Source: Acidimicrobiaceae bacterium (lineage in GTDB: Bacteria; Actinomycetota; Acidimicrobiia; Acidimicrobiales; Bog-793). From it: a DNA stretch of 19,571 bases. The translations under genes and the position numbers were made by a program. Below are positions 8,034-14,412 of the stretch, one piece after another (position 1 is the stretch's first letter; each line of letters opens with the position of its first letter). The stretch lies in the NCBI GenBank assembly GCA_027306715.1, contig DAHUZG010000422.1, forward strand, positions 1 to 19,571, given 5' to 3'. The notes below the pieces were generated by a model. The model was not told the DNA's origin. It searched no databases and worked only from the letters and a program-made list of their open reading frames with translations.

Positions 8034-8051
8034 AGTCTACCCCCCCGGGTA
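8034..8051 (-). promoter_or_regulatory. CsoR-type operator over the csoR-like promoter (site A)
   Basis: TACCCCCCCGGGTA at 8038-8051 is a G/C-tract palindrome with TA ends, the style of operator described for CsoR-family proteins. On the minus strand it runs into GGGTAGACT, so TAGACT (8039 down to 8034) can serve as the -10. The distance to the GTG start at 7946 is about 87 nt. Confidence 0.65.
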
Positions 8052-8102
8052 ACAGATCCCGTGGCCGCCGCCGGCCGCGCCGCTCGGACCGTGGCCCCGG
8101 GG

Positions 8103-10295
8103 TCAGTGGGCGAAGCGCACCTCGGGGAGGATCCGGGCGAGCCAGCGAGGCTGGTGCCACGCCGCGTGACCGGCGACCCGCAGCAAGATCGGGAGAAGGA
8201 CGAGGCGGACGACGAGGGCGTCGAGGGCGACCGCCACGGCGAGGATCACGCCCATCTCCTTCGGGGCCAGGGGGCCGGAGAGGGCGAAGGTCAAGAACAC
8301 GGCGATCATCACGGCGGCCGCCGAGACGACGACGCGGCCCGAGGTGCGCACCGATCCGACCATCGAGTGCTCGGGATCGGCATGGGTCTCGTAGCGCTCC
8401 TTGGCCGCCGACAGCAAGAACAGCGTGTAGTCCATGGCGACTCCGAAGACCATGGCCCCGAAGAACAGCGGCCCCCAGGCGTCGACGAACCCTTGGGGTG
8501 TGAAGTGGAGCAGCCCCGACAGGTCGCCATTCTGGAAGATCAGCCGGGCCACCCCGAACGCCCCCGCCACCGACAGCCCGGTGATGACGACACCACCGAA
8601 GGCGACCAGCGGCGCCCCGAGGGCGATGAGGAGGAGCACGAAGCCGAGAGCAGCGAGCATCCCGAACACGACCGGTGTGCGGCTGGCCAGCGCTTGCTGG
8701 AGGTCGTAGTTCTCCGCCGCGGCACCGCCGACGAGGGCGCCCGCAGGAAGGGCGCTGCGGAGTCGTTCGATGGTGGCGCCGGTCGCTGCCGTCGACGGGC
8801 CGGTGGTGGGAACGACCTGGTCGAGGACCTCTCCGTGGCTCGTCGGTCCGGCCATGACCGCGGCGACACCGGTGGTGTGGCGGGCGACGTCGAGCGCCGC
8901 GGCCTGCTCGGCGGCGGGGACGACGACTTGCAGGGTGCCGGGGAAACCCGGGCCGAAGGCAGAGCTGACCTCGTTGTAGCCGATGCGGGCGTTGGCGGAG
9001 GAGGGAATGATCGTGATCGACGGCATGGAGGTGCGAAGCCCGAGCACGGGGAGAGCGGCGAGGATCAGGACCGCCAGGCCGGCCGCGGCGGCGGGCCAGG
9101 GGTGGGCCCAGAGCAACCGGCCCCAGGCGTGCAGCCGCTGCTCGAGGCGGTGCCCCGCAGGAAGCTCCGCCCCGGAGCGGCGGATCCGCACCCGGGCCGA
9201 GTTGACCCGGGTGCCGAGCTTGCCGAGGACGGCGGGAAGGAGGGTGAGGGTGGCGGCCAGCACAGCGACGACCGACAGCATGATCCCGAGCGCCATCGAC
9301 CGGAAGGCGGGGCTCGGCACGATGAGGATCGACGCCAGCGACGCCAGCACCGTGACAGCGGAGAAGGCGACGGCCTTTCCTGCGGTGGCGAGCGTCTCGG
9401 CGGCGGCGGCGGCCGAGGCGACCCGATCCCCGGGCTTGGCGTTGCGGCGCTCGAGCGCCGCCCGGAAGCGGACGACGAGGAACAGCGCGTAGTCGATCCC
9501 GAGGGCGAGGGAGAACATCAGCGCGAAGTTGAGCGCCCAGATCGACACGGGCGAGAGGTGATTGGCGAGCACCAGTGCGCCGGCGGCGACGAGGAGCCCG
9601 GCCATGGTCAGCATCAGGGGGAGCCCTGCGGCGACCAGGCTGCCGAACGCGACGACGAGGATCGCCAGGGTGACCGGCCACGACAGCAGCTCGGACCGCA
9701 TCATCGCCGAGTGGTTGGCCGAGTTGAAGTTGGCCCACAGGGCGCTGTCACCGGTGAGGGTGACCGAGATGGCGCTGTCGCCGAGACGCGACAGCGGCAC
9801 GGCCAGATCGCCGGCGGCGGCGACCATCTGGTTCGTCCCGGCGGCGGCGCCGGCGGTGACCACGGCGGTGCGCCCGTCGGCGGAGATCGACGACCCTCGC
9901 TGCGGTGGCACGACTCTCGAGACGTCCTTGTTGGCGCGAAGGGTCGACTCGACCCGGGAGAGCACCCGCAAGGCCGCCGGATCCTTGCTGATCGGGCGGT
10001 AGCGGTCGACGACCACCACCTGCAGGGCGCTCGAGCCGAGCCCGGAGAAGTCGCGGCCGATCACCTCGCGGGCGTGGACCGACTGGCTGCTCGAATCCTG
10101 CCAACCGGCACCGGCCAACGCCGATTCCACCTTCGGTGCGAAGGCGCCGAACACGGCCAGGATCACGAGCCACCCGAGAAGGACGGGGCGCAGGTGCATT
10201 CCCGTCCACTGCCCGAGCCTTCCGAACAGTCCCCGAGGCGCTTCGGCCGCGTGCCGGTCGTCCAGCACGACGATCTCTGCCTGGTCAGTTGCCAC
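8103..10295 (-). CDS. MMPL-family RND transporter
   Basis: This 730-aa membrane protein has the RND/MmpL architecture: TM1 around residues 38-54, a large extracytoplasmic loop to about 200, a cluster of TM helices, a second loop around 420-540 and a second TM cluster to the end. Asp-Tyr pairs occur in the expected helices, GIDYALF near residue 265 and AMDYTLF near 621. They match the proton-relay DY pairs known in MmpL3 TM4 and TM10, supporting proton-driven export. The substrate is not deducible; mycobacterial relatives move lipids. The start is GTG (VATDQAEIV) with GGGAGGA upstream. The promoter overlaps operator site B, which it shares with the divergent DUF302 gene, so repression by the adjacent CsoR-like protein is likely. 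Confidence 0.9.
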   Translation of the reverse strand: MATDQAEIVVLDDRHAAEAPRGLFGRLGQWTGMHLRPVLLGWLVILAVFGAFAPKVESALAGAGWQDSSSQSVHAREVIGRDFSGLGSSALQVVVVDRYRPISKDPAALRVLSRVESTLRANKDVSRVVPPQRGSSISADGRTAVVTAGAAAGTNQMVAAAGDLAVPLSRLGDSAISVTLTGDSALWANFNSANHSAMMRSELLSWPVTLAILVVAFGSLVAAGLPLMLTMAGLLVAAGALVLANHLSPVSIWALNFALMFSLALGIDYALFLVVRFRAALERRNAKPGDRVASAAAAAETLATAGKAVAFSAVTVLASLASILIVPSPAFRSMALGIMLSVVAVLAATLTLLPAVLGKLGTRVNSARVRIRRSGAELPAGHRLEQRLHAWGRLLWAHPWPAAAAGLAVLILAALPVLGLRTSMPSITIIPSSANARIGYNEVSSAFGPGFPGTLQVVVPAAEQAAALDVARHTTGVAAVMAGPTSHGEVLDQVVPTTGPSTAATGATIERLRSALPAGALVGGAAAENYDLQQALASRTPVVFGMLAALGFVLLLIALGAPLVAFGGVVITGLSVAGAFGVARLIFQNGDLSGLLHFTPQGFVDAWGPLFFGAMVFGVAMDYTLFLLSAAKERYETHADPEHSMVGSVRTSGRVVVSAAAVMIAVFLTFALSGPLAPKEMGVILAVAVALDALVVRLVLLPILLRVAGHAAWHQPRWLARILPEVRFAH

Positions 10296-10322
10296 CGGTT
10301 CCTCCCTGAGCGTTGCTCGCCT

Positions 10323-10344
10323 GATGTACCCAGGGGGGTATAGT
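10323..10344. promoter_or_regulatory. Divergent MMPL/DUF302 promoter with CsoR-type operator (site B)
   Basis: TACCCAGGGGGGTA lies at 10327-10340. On the plus strand it continues as GGGTATAGT, giving a -10-like TATAGT at 10339-10344 for the DUF302 gene. On the minus strand it continues as GGGTACATC, giving TACATC (10328 down to 10323) as a -10 candidate for the MMPL gene. One operator would therefore cover both -10 elements. Its minus-strand form differs from site A by a single central base. Confidence 0.7.
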
Positions 10345-10414
10345 AGCGAGTGCCGGGAACGGTCAACCGCCCCCGCCCGTGAAGCCGGAGCTTGCCGGTC
10401 TCCGGTCCCCCGGC

Positions 10415-10430
10415 TGTGGTAGCGATCACA
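10415..10430 (+). promoter_or_regulatory. CRP/FNR-like palindrome in the DUF302 leader
   Basis: TGTGGTAGCGATCACA has the TGTG-N8-CACA form and, within it, a TCACA half-site. This fits the TGTGA-N6-TCACA consensus of CRP-type regulators with one mismatch. It lies 36 bp upstream of the DUF302 ATG and downstream of the -10 at 10339, so binding there would most simply repress or serve a second promoter. It is flanked upstream by CCGGAG/CTCCGG (10385-10405), which can form a small hairpin. Confidence 0.4.
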
Positions 10431-10465
10431 GAGCCGAGCGGCGGCGCGACGAGAGAGGACATCTG

Positions 10466-10879
10466 ATGCCCTACACGAAGACGATCACCCTGCGCCTCGA
10501 CTACGCCGAGGCGGTGACCAAGGTGAAGGAGGCCTTCAAGGCCAAGGGGTTCGGCACCCTCACCGAGATCGACGTCCGGGCCACGCTCGAGGAGAAGCTC
10601 GGCGCCGAGATGGAGCCCTACCTCATCATCGGGGCATGCAACCCGGGCCTGGCGAAGCGTGCCCTCGACGCCGATCGCCACATCGGGGCTTTGCTGCCCT
10701 GCAACGTGGTCGTCCGCCAGGGCGACGGGGTGATCATCGTCGACGCCCTCGACCCGTCGATCCTGGCGAACCTCTCCGGCGATCCTGCGCTCCGCCCGAT
10801 CGCCGAGGAGGCCGCCCGGCTCATCGGGGAAGCCCTCGCCGAGCTGTCGGGAACTGCGGACCCGGCTCCGCCGTCCTGA
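10466..10879 (+). CDS. DUF302 domain protein
   Basis: This 137-aa soluble protein matches DUF302: an N-terminal TITLRLDYAEAVTKVKEAFKAKGFG helix-strand, TEIDVRATLEEKLG, the family segment YLIIGACNPGLAKRALD, and GALLPCNVVV with a VIIVDALDP strand. The function of the family is not established. Cys residues are present in GACNP and LPCN. The ATG has GAGAGGA upstream at about 7 nt. Transcription probably starts from the operator-covered promoter near 10339-10344, leaving a leader of about 110 nt that contains a CRP-like palindrome. Divergence from the MMPL gene with one shared operator indicates co-regulation. The stop codon lies at the edge of a 13-14 bp repeat array. Confidence 0.85.
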   Translation: MPYTKTITLRLDYAEAVTKVKEAFKAKGFGTLTEIDVRATLEEKLGAEMEPYLIIGACNPGLAKRALDADRHIGALLPCNVVVRQGDGVIIVDALDPSILANLSGDPALRPIAEEAARLIGEALAELSGTADPAPPS

Positions 10880-11011
10880 CCGGACCGTCCTGACCGGGCC
10901 GCCTGGCCGGGCCGCCTGGCCGGGCCGTCCTGACCGGGCCGCCTTGGTCAAGCCGTCCTGGCCGGGCCGCCTTGACCGGGCCGTCCTGGCCGGGCCGCCT
11001 GGCCGGGCCGG
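10880..11011. repeat. 13-14 bp GC-rich tandem repeat array
   Basis: About nine and a half degenerate units of the form CCGGGCCGTCCTGA or CCGGGCCGCCTGG run from just after the DUF302 stop; the final codons of that gene resemble a unit themselves. Units are 13 or 14 bp with no unique spacers. The rest, to 11120, has no gene I can support. Confidence 0.85.
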
Positions 11012-11120
11012 CGGGTGCTCCGCGGATAGAAGGCGCCGGCCGGCAAGGCGGGTGCCTCCGCAGGCAGGTTCCGTCGGGCTCGGGGCAGGCTCGCTCGGGC
11101 CGCCAGTCAGAGCGTCGGGC

Positions 11121-11291
11121 TCAGCCCCGTCCGACGAGGCGCTTCAGAAAGCCGCCGCGCTCGGAGCGGACCTTCGGGTGACCGGGGCACCTCTTCGCCG
11201 CCGGCACCCCGCGAAGCACCTGCTCGACGTGCTGGCCGCATCCAGCCCACGTCGTCTTGCCGCACGTCCGGCATCTCACAGCCCTGCACAT
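11121..11291 (-). CDS. 56-aa Cys-rich zinc-ribbon-like mini-protein
   Basis: The minus-strand frame from ATG at 11291 encodes 56 residues: MCRAVRCRTCGKTTWAGCGQ, followed by HVEQVLRGVPAAKRCPGH and a basic tail ending RLVGRG. CxxC (residues 7-10) plus C18 and a distal C35-x2-H38 could bind one zinc. I recall many actinobacterial small proteins of the same CGKTTWAGCG...VLxGVPxxxRCPGH pattern, always annotated as hypothetical. Its conservation makes this frame more credible than the overlapping 63-codon frame at 11107-11298. The Shine-Dalgarno is weak (AGCGGTGGG). A TATAGT -10 sits about 43 bp upstream of the start, embedded in the first of three operator-like repeats, linking it to the CsoR-type regulon. 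Function unknown; metal or nucleic-acid binding are possible. Confidence 0.72.
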   Translation of the reverse strand: MCRAVRCRTCGKTTWAGCGQHVEQVLRGVPAAKRCPGHPKVRSERGGFLKRLVGRG

Positions 11292-11333
11292 GGCCCACCG
11301 CTTTCTCGTCCGACCAGTCGGGATCGACTCCGC

Positions 11334-11396
11334 ACTATACCCAGGGGGGTGTGATGCACTCTACCCAGGGGGGTGTGATCGGGCCACAGGGGGGTG
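11334..11396 (-). promoter_or_regulatory. Tandem CsoR-type operator array upstream of the mini-protein gene (sites C, D, E)
   Basis: TACCCAGGGGGGTG occurs at 11338-11351 and 11362-11375, and a decayed copy (CACAGGGGGGTG) ends at 11396, at spacings of 24 and 21 bp. Each is followed by TGAT. On the minus strand site C runs into GGGTATAGT, giving TATAGT at 11339-11334 as the -10; site D gives TAGAGT. The core matches the element at 10327-10340 except for the last base. Confidence 0.65.
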
Positions 11397-11480
11397 TGAT
11401 CGGGCCACCGTCGACCACCGGCGCCACGAGGTACGAGCGCCCTGACAGGACCGGAGGTGGCTGGCAGCGCAGCGGGAGGG

Positions 11481-12812
11481 CTAGCTGGCGGCGGAGCGCT
11501 GGGGCCGCTGGCGGCCGGCGGCGACGGGCGGGCGGGCGCCTTGAGCTCCGAACCGGCGACGGCGCCCGGCCCGGGAACGTCCCCCGCCCGAGTCACCTGC
11601 CTGGCGCTCCGTCGCGGCCGGCGACCGCTCGAGGCCGCCGGCGCGGGGGTCGAGGGCGTGGCGCAACTGCTTGGCGGCGGCGACCTGCTCGGGAACGACG
11701 AGAGCGACCACCGATCCGGAGGCGCCGGCGCGCGCCGTGCGACCGGAGCGGTGGACGTAGTCCTTCGGGTCAGCAGGCAGGTCGTAGTGGATCACGGTCG
11801 AGACGTTGTCGACGTGGATCCCCCGCGCCGCCACGTCGGTGGCGACGAGAGCCTGCGCCGACCCGGCCCGGAACGCCGCCAACGCCCGCTCGCGCTGCTG
11901 CTGGCTGCGGCCGCCGTGGATCGCCTGGACGGCGAGACCCTGGCGACCGAGCTGGGTTGCCAGCCGATCGGCGCCGTGTTTGGTGCGGACGAAGATGATC
12001 GAGGAGTCGGTGGAGCGCGCCAGCTCGGCGCAGACCTTGACTCGCTCCTCCTGGGTGACCTGGCGGAACTCGTGGTCGGCGCGGCCGATCTCCTCCGGGT
12101 CGCCGGCCACCTCGTGCCGGGCGGGGTCGTGCTGGTAGCGGCGCACGAGCACGTCGATCTCGCCGTCGAGGGTGGCGGAGAACAGCTGGGTCTGGCGCGT
12201 CGCCGAGGTGGCGTCGAGGATCCGCCTCACCGCCGGAAGGAATCCCATGTCCGCCATCCGGTCGGCCTCGTCGACGACCACGACGTCGACGTCGGCGAGG
12301 TCGACCGAGCGGCGCGCCACGAGGTCCTCGAGGCGGCCGGGGCAGGCGACGAGGACGTCGACGCCGCGACGCAGCGCGGCGAGCTGGGCGCCGAAGCCGA
12401 CGCCGCCGAAGATGGCATGCGCCCGCCGCTTCTGCAGCGCGAGCAACGGCGTCAGCTCCTCGGTGACCTGGCTGGCAAGCTCACGGGTCGGCACGAGCAC
12501 GAGCCCACGCGGCCTGCCCGAAGCGGCCCGTGCCACGTTCGCCGCGAGCGGGATCCCACAAGCGAGCGTCTTGCCCGAGCCGGTCGGCGCCCGACCGCAG
12601 ATGTCGCGACCCGCCAGAGCGTCGGCGATCGTCGCCGCCTGGATCGGCAGCGGTCGGGTGATGCCGCGGCGGGCAAGCAGCTCGACGAACGGGGCGGGGA
12701 CGCCGAGGTCGGCGAAGCTCGACGGGAGGTCAGCATCTGCCCCAAGGGGGGAGGGCGACAGGGACGGCGACAGGGACGGCAAGGAAGCGCTCCAGTTCTC
12801 TCGGTCACACAC
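11481..12812 (-). CDS. DEAD-box ATP-dependent RNA helicase (RhlE-like)
   Basis: About 443 aa from GTG. Motifs in order are: F33 and PLPIQ (Q motif, 54-58), APTGSGKT (75-82), PTRELA, DEAD (181-184), FSATL (SAT), IIFVRTKHGADRL, and VATDVAARGI followed by HRSGRTARAG near 354. This is a complete two-RecA-domain core that unwinds RNA in an ATP-dependent way. The tail is Arg/Gly-rich and basic, as in RhlE-type proteins that need extra RNA contacts. The start is uncertain: GTG at 12812, or TTG at 12782 with GGAG seven bases upstream. The frame is open further up to 13019, but a TACACT -10 (12888-12883) argues against that. Residues 11-22 are a PSLS repeat. Divergent from the cold shock gene, suggesting joint use in RNA remodelling. 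Confidence 0.9.
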   Translation of the reverse strand: MCDRENWSASLPSLSPSLSPSPLGADADLPSSFADLGVPAPFVELLARRGITRPLPIQAATIADALAGRDICGRAPTGSGKTLACGIPLAANVARAASGRPRGLVLVPTRELASQVTEELTPLLALQKRRAHAIFGGVGFGAQLAALRRGVDVLVACPGRLEDLVARRSVDLADVDVVVVDEADRMADMGFLPAVRRILDATSATRQTQLFSATLDGEIDVLVRRYQHDPARHEVAGDPEEIGRADHEFRQVTQEERVKVCAELARSTDSSIIFVRTKHGADRLATQLGRQGLAVQAIHGGRSQQQRERALAAFRAGSAQALVATDVAARGIHVDNVSTVIHYDLPADPKDYVHRSGRTARAGASGSVVALVVPEQVAAAKQLRHALDPRAGGLERSPAATERQAGDSGGGRSRAGRRRRFGAQGARPPVAAGRQRPQRSAAS

Positions 12813-13064
12813 CGCGACCTGAGGAACGATTCCGCCGGGCAGTGAGCTGTCGCCGGCGCTCGCCAGCAACTCGATGACCCCAAGTGTAGCCGAGCAGGGA
12901 CGTCGGACAGCTCTGTGCGATCCCACGACGCGATCCCGCCAGGGGGCGCCCGCCCGCCGGCCCACCCAGGCGGCGCCCGGCGTGATCAGCCCACGCGCAT
13001 CGTGATATCGTCTCGCCAAGCACCGGTGTGATCACGCAGCCGGCTGCCACTGTACCGAGCAAGG
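12813..13064. promoter_or_regulatory. Divergent promoter region, helicase and cold shock genes
   Basis: The minus strand carries TACACT at 12888-12883 as a likely -10 for the helicase. The plus strand carries TGATATCGT near 13003-13011, an extended -10-like element for the cold shock gene, predicting a leader of about 90 nt. A TGATCA palindrome lies in GTGTGATCACGC (13026-13037). No gene is supported in this stretch. Confidence 0.45.
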
Positions 13065-13102
13065 TGCTCGTCTGCGGGTTCACGTGCGTGAAGAGACGAG
13101 CA
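13065..13102 (+). promoter_or_regulatory. Leader hairpin next to the cold shock gene start, possible RNA thermosensor
   Basis: TGCTCGTCT (13065-13073) is perfectly complementary to AGACGAGCA (13094-13102). Nested inside, TTCACG (13079-13084) pairs with CGTGAA (13087-13092). The 3' arm covers the purine-rich GAAGAGACGAG that is the only Shine-Dalgarno candidate and ends six bases before the ATG. Folding would hide the ribosome site; melting or refolding would expose it. The role is inferred. Confidence 0.55.
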
Positions 13103-13108
13103 AGTGCA

Positions 13109-13312
13109 ATGGCCACCGGTACGGTGAAGTGGGTCAACAACGACAAGGGATACGGCTTTATCACCCAGGACGACGGCGGCGCCGACCTGTTCGTGCACCA
13201 CAGCGCGATCGAGGGCTCGGGCTACCGCTCCCTCGAGGAGGGTGCGCGGGTGTCGTTCGAGACGGCACAGGGCCAGAAGGGCCTCCAGGCCGTCTCGGTT
13301 CGCCCCGTCTGA
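13109..13312 (+). CDS. Cold shock protein, CspA family
   Basis: This 67-aa single-domain OB-fold protein begins MATGTVKWVNNDKGYGFI. RNP1 (KGYGFI, residues 13-18) and RNP2 (DLFVHH, near 26-31) are intact, followed by the usual GxRVSFE strand and a short end. Such proteins bind single-stranded RNA/DNA and act as RNA chaperones. The length is typical. The ATG at 13109 was chosen because the family starts exactly there; the longer upstream frame lies in the structured leader. The first substitution seen, N10-N11 for the common FN/FxxE stretch (VKWVNNDKG), is mild. The leader hairpin suggests post-transcriptional control, as known for several csp mRNAs. A strong hairpin follows the stop. Confidence 0.96.
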   Translation: MATGTVKWVNNDKGYGFITQDDGGADLFVHHSAIEGSGYRSLEEGARVSFETAQGQKGLQAVSVRPV

Positions 13313-13332
13313 GGGGACTTCCTGCCTGTCGG

Positions 13333-13361
13333 GGCTGGATGCGGTGATGCCGTGTCCAGCC
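13333..13361 (+). terminator. Hairpin terminator candidate after the cold shock gene
   Basis: GGCTGGA (13333-13339) pairs perfectly with TCCAGCC (13355-13361), with an inner CGG/CCG pair (13342-13344 with 13350-13352) around TGATG. It lies 21 bp after the stop. No T-run follows, which is common in high-GC actinobacteria, so this is a likely but not certain terminator. Confidence 0.6.
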
Positions 13362-13402
13362 TCGACGTGTTCTCATCGGCCGGGCGCTCGCCCTGAGCGC
13401 CG

Positions 13403-14362
13403 GTGCCGGTGATCGCCTGCTGCGGCGAGGCGCTGGTCGACTTCGTCCGCTCCGGCGATCACCCGCCGAGCTGGACCCAGCTGCTCGGCGGCTCCCCCTA
13501 CAACGTCGCCCGCGGGCTCGGGCGCCTCGGCGCCGGTGCCGCCTTCGTCGGGGCCATCTCCCTCGACATCTTCGGCGAGGGCCTCGTCGCCGGGCTCCTC
13601 GACAGCGGGGTCTCGATCGAGCACGTGCTGCGCCTGGACCGCCCGACGACACTGAGCTTCGTCGAGGAGAGCCCCGCAGGAACCCGCTACGGCTTCTTCA
13701 GCGAGGGCTCGGCGGACCGCCACTTCGAGTCGCCGGATCCCGGTGGGCTCGCCGGCAGATTCGATGTCCTCCACTTCGGCTCGAACTCGCTCGTGCTCGA
13801 GCCGGCTGCGTCGCGCTTCGAGGCTCTTCTCGAGACGGCCGCAGCCGCGAGACGACTCGTCTCGCTCGACCCCAACGTGCGGGCGCCGTTGATCGCCACC
13901 GCCGGCGCCGACGCCTACCGCGCCCGGCTGCGCCGGCTGCTCGGGCGTGCCGGGGTCGTGAAGGTGAGCGACGAGGATCTCGCCTTTCTCGAGCCGGACT
14001 TGTCCCCGGAGCGCTCGGCGCGCCGGCTGCTCGACGGCGGTGCGGCCCTCGTGCTGCTCACCCGCGGCGCACAGGGCTCGGCGGCGCTGAGCGCTTCGGC
14101 CTCGGCGAGCCGGCCGGCCGTGCCGGTCGAGGTCCTCGACACGATCGGCGCCGGGGACGCCTTCCTCGCGGGGGCGCTCTGCTATCTCTCCGAGCGCCGT
14201 GCGTTGAGCCAGGAGGCGGTGGGATCGCTCGAGGCCACAGCGCTCGAGGAGCTACTGCAGCTGGCGTCTTCTGTCGCTGCTGAGGTCTGCCGCCGGCGGG
14301 GAGCCGACATGCCGCGGCGCGACGAGCTGTCGCTCGGCCAGCGCCCGGCTGACCCGAGCTGA
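13403..14362 (+). CDS. PfkB-family sugar kinase, fructokinase-like
   Basis: This 319-aa protein starts V/M-PVIACCGEALVDF, the GEALxDF opening of bacterial fructokinases. It has the sugar-binding GGSPYNVARGLGRLG (from residue 29) and the PfkB signature DTIGAGDAF (246-254) with catalytic base D252 and the anion hole GAG. It phosphorylates a sugar hydroxyl with ATP in the cytoplasm; fructose is the likeliest substrate, with related ketoses or nucleosides possible. The start is GTG with no clear Shine-Dalgarno; a second GTG two codons later (13409) is possible. It stands alone between a terminator-like hairpin and a convergent gene, so no pathway neighbours help. Confidence 0.88.
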   Translation: MPVIACCGEALVDFVRSGDHPPSWTQLLGGSPYNVARGLGRLGAGAAFVGAISLDIFGEGLVAGLLDSGVSIEHVLRLDRPTTLSFVEESPAGTRYGFFSEGSADRHFESPDPGGLAGRFDVLHFGSNSLVLEPAASRFEALLETAAAARRLVSLDPNVRAPLIATAGADAYRARLRRLLGRAGVVKVSDEDLAFLEPDLSPERSARRLLDGGAALVLLTRGAQGSAALSASASASRPAVPVEVLDTIGAGDAFLAGALCYLSERRALSQEAVGSLEATALEELLQLASSVAAEVCRRRGADMPRRDELSLGQRPADPS

Positions 14363-14381
14363 CGGGCCCGCTCGACGGCTC

Positions 14382-14412
14382 GACTAGGCCGGGACTAGGC
14401 CGAGGACTAGGC
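14382..14412. repeat. Three GACTAGGC direct repeats at a gene end
   Basis: GACTAGGC occurs at 14382-14389, 14393-14400 and 14405-14412. The last copy contains the TAG stop (read on the minus strand) of the phosphoesterase gene, so each copy repeats an in-or-out-of-frame TAG. Confidence 0.75.

Noticed and set aside
7846..9738. A 630-codon minus-strand frame overlapping the MMPL gene
   Set aside because: Arg/Pro/Ala-rich product without domain motifs, in the wrong frame of the real gene.
8061..10343. A 760-codon open frame on the plus strand antisense to the MMPL gene
   Set aside because: Its product is Asp/Glu/Arg/Gly/His-rich low complexity, typical of antisense frames in high-GC DNA; the minus-strand frame has clear membrane helices and DY motifs.
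10880..11011. CRISPR-like repeated region
   Set aside because: Units of 13-14 bp are contiguous, degenerate and without unique spacers; no cas genes nearby.
11107..11298. 63-codon minus-strand frame overlapping the mini-protein gene
   Set aside because: It lacks the CxxC/CPGH pattern found in the neighbouring frame (11121-11291).
11457..12845. Long plus-strand frame opposite the DEAD-box helicase gene
   Set aside because: The minus frame holds every helicase motif in order; the plus product is a compositional shadow.
12813..13019. N-terminal extension of the helicase up to 13019
   Set aside because: The added residues precede the TACACT promoter candidate and do not resemble any helicase N-terminus.
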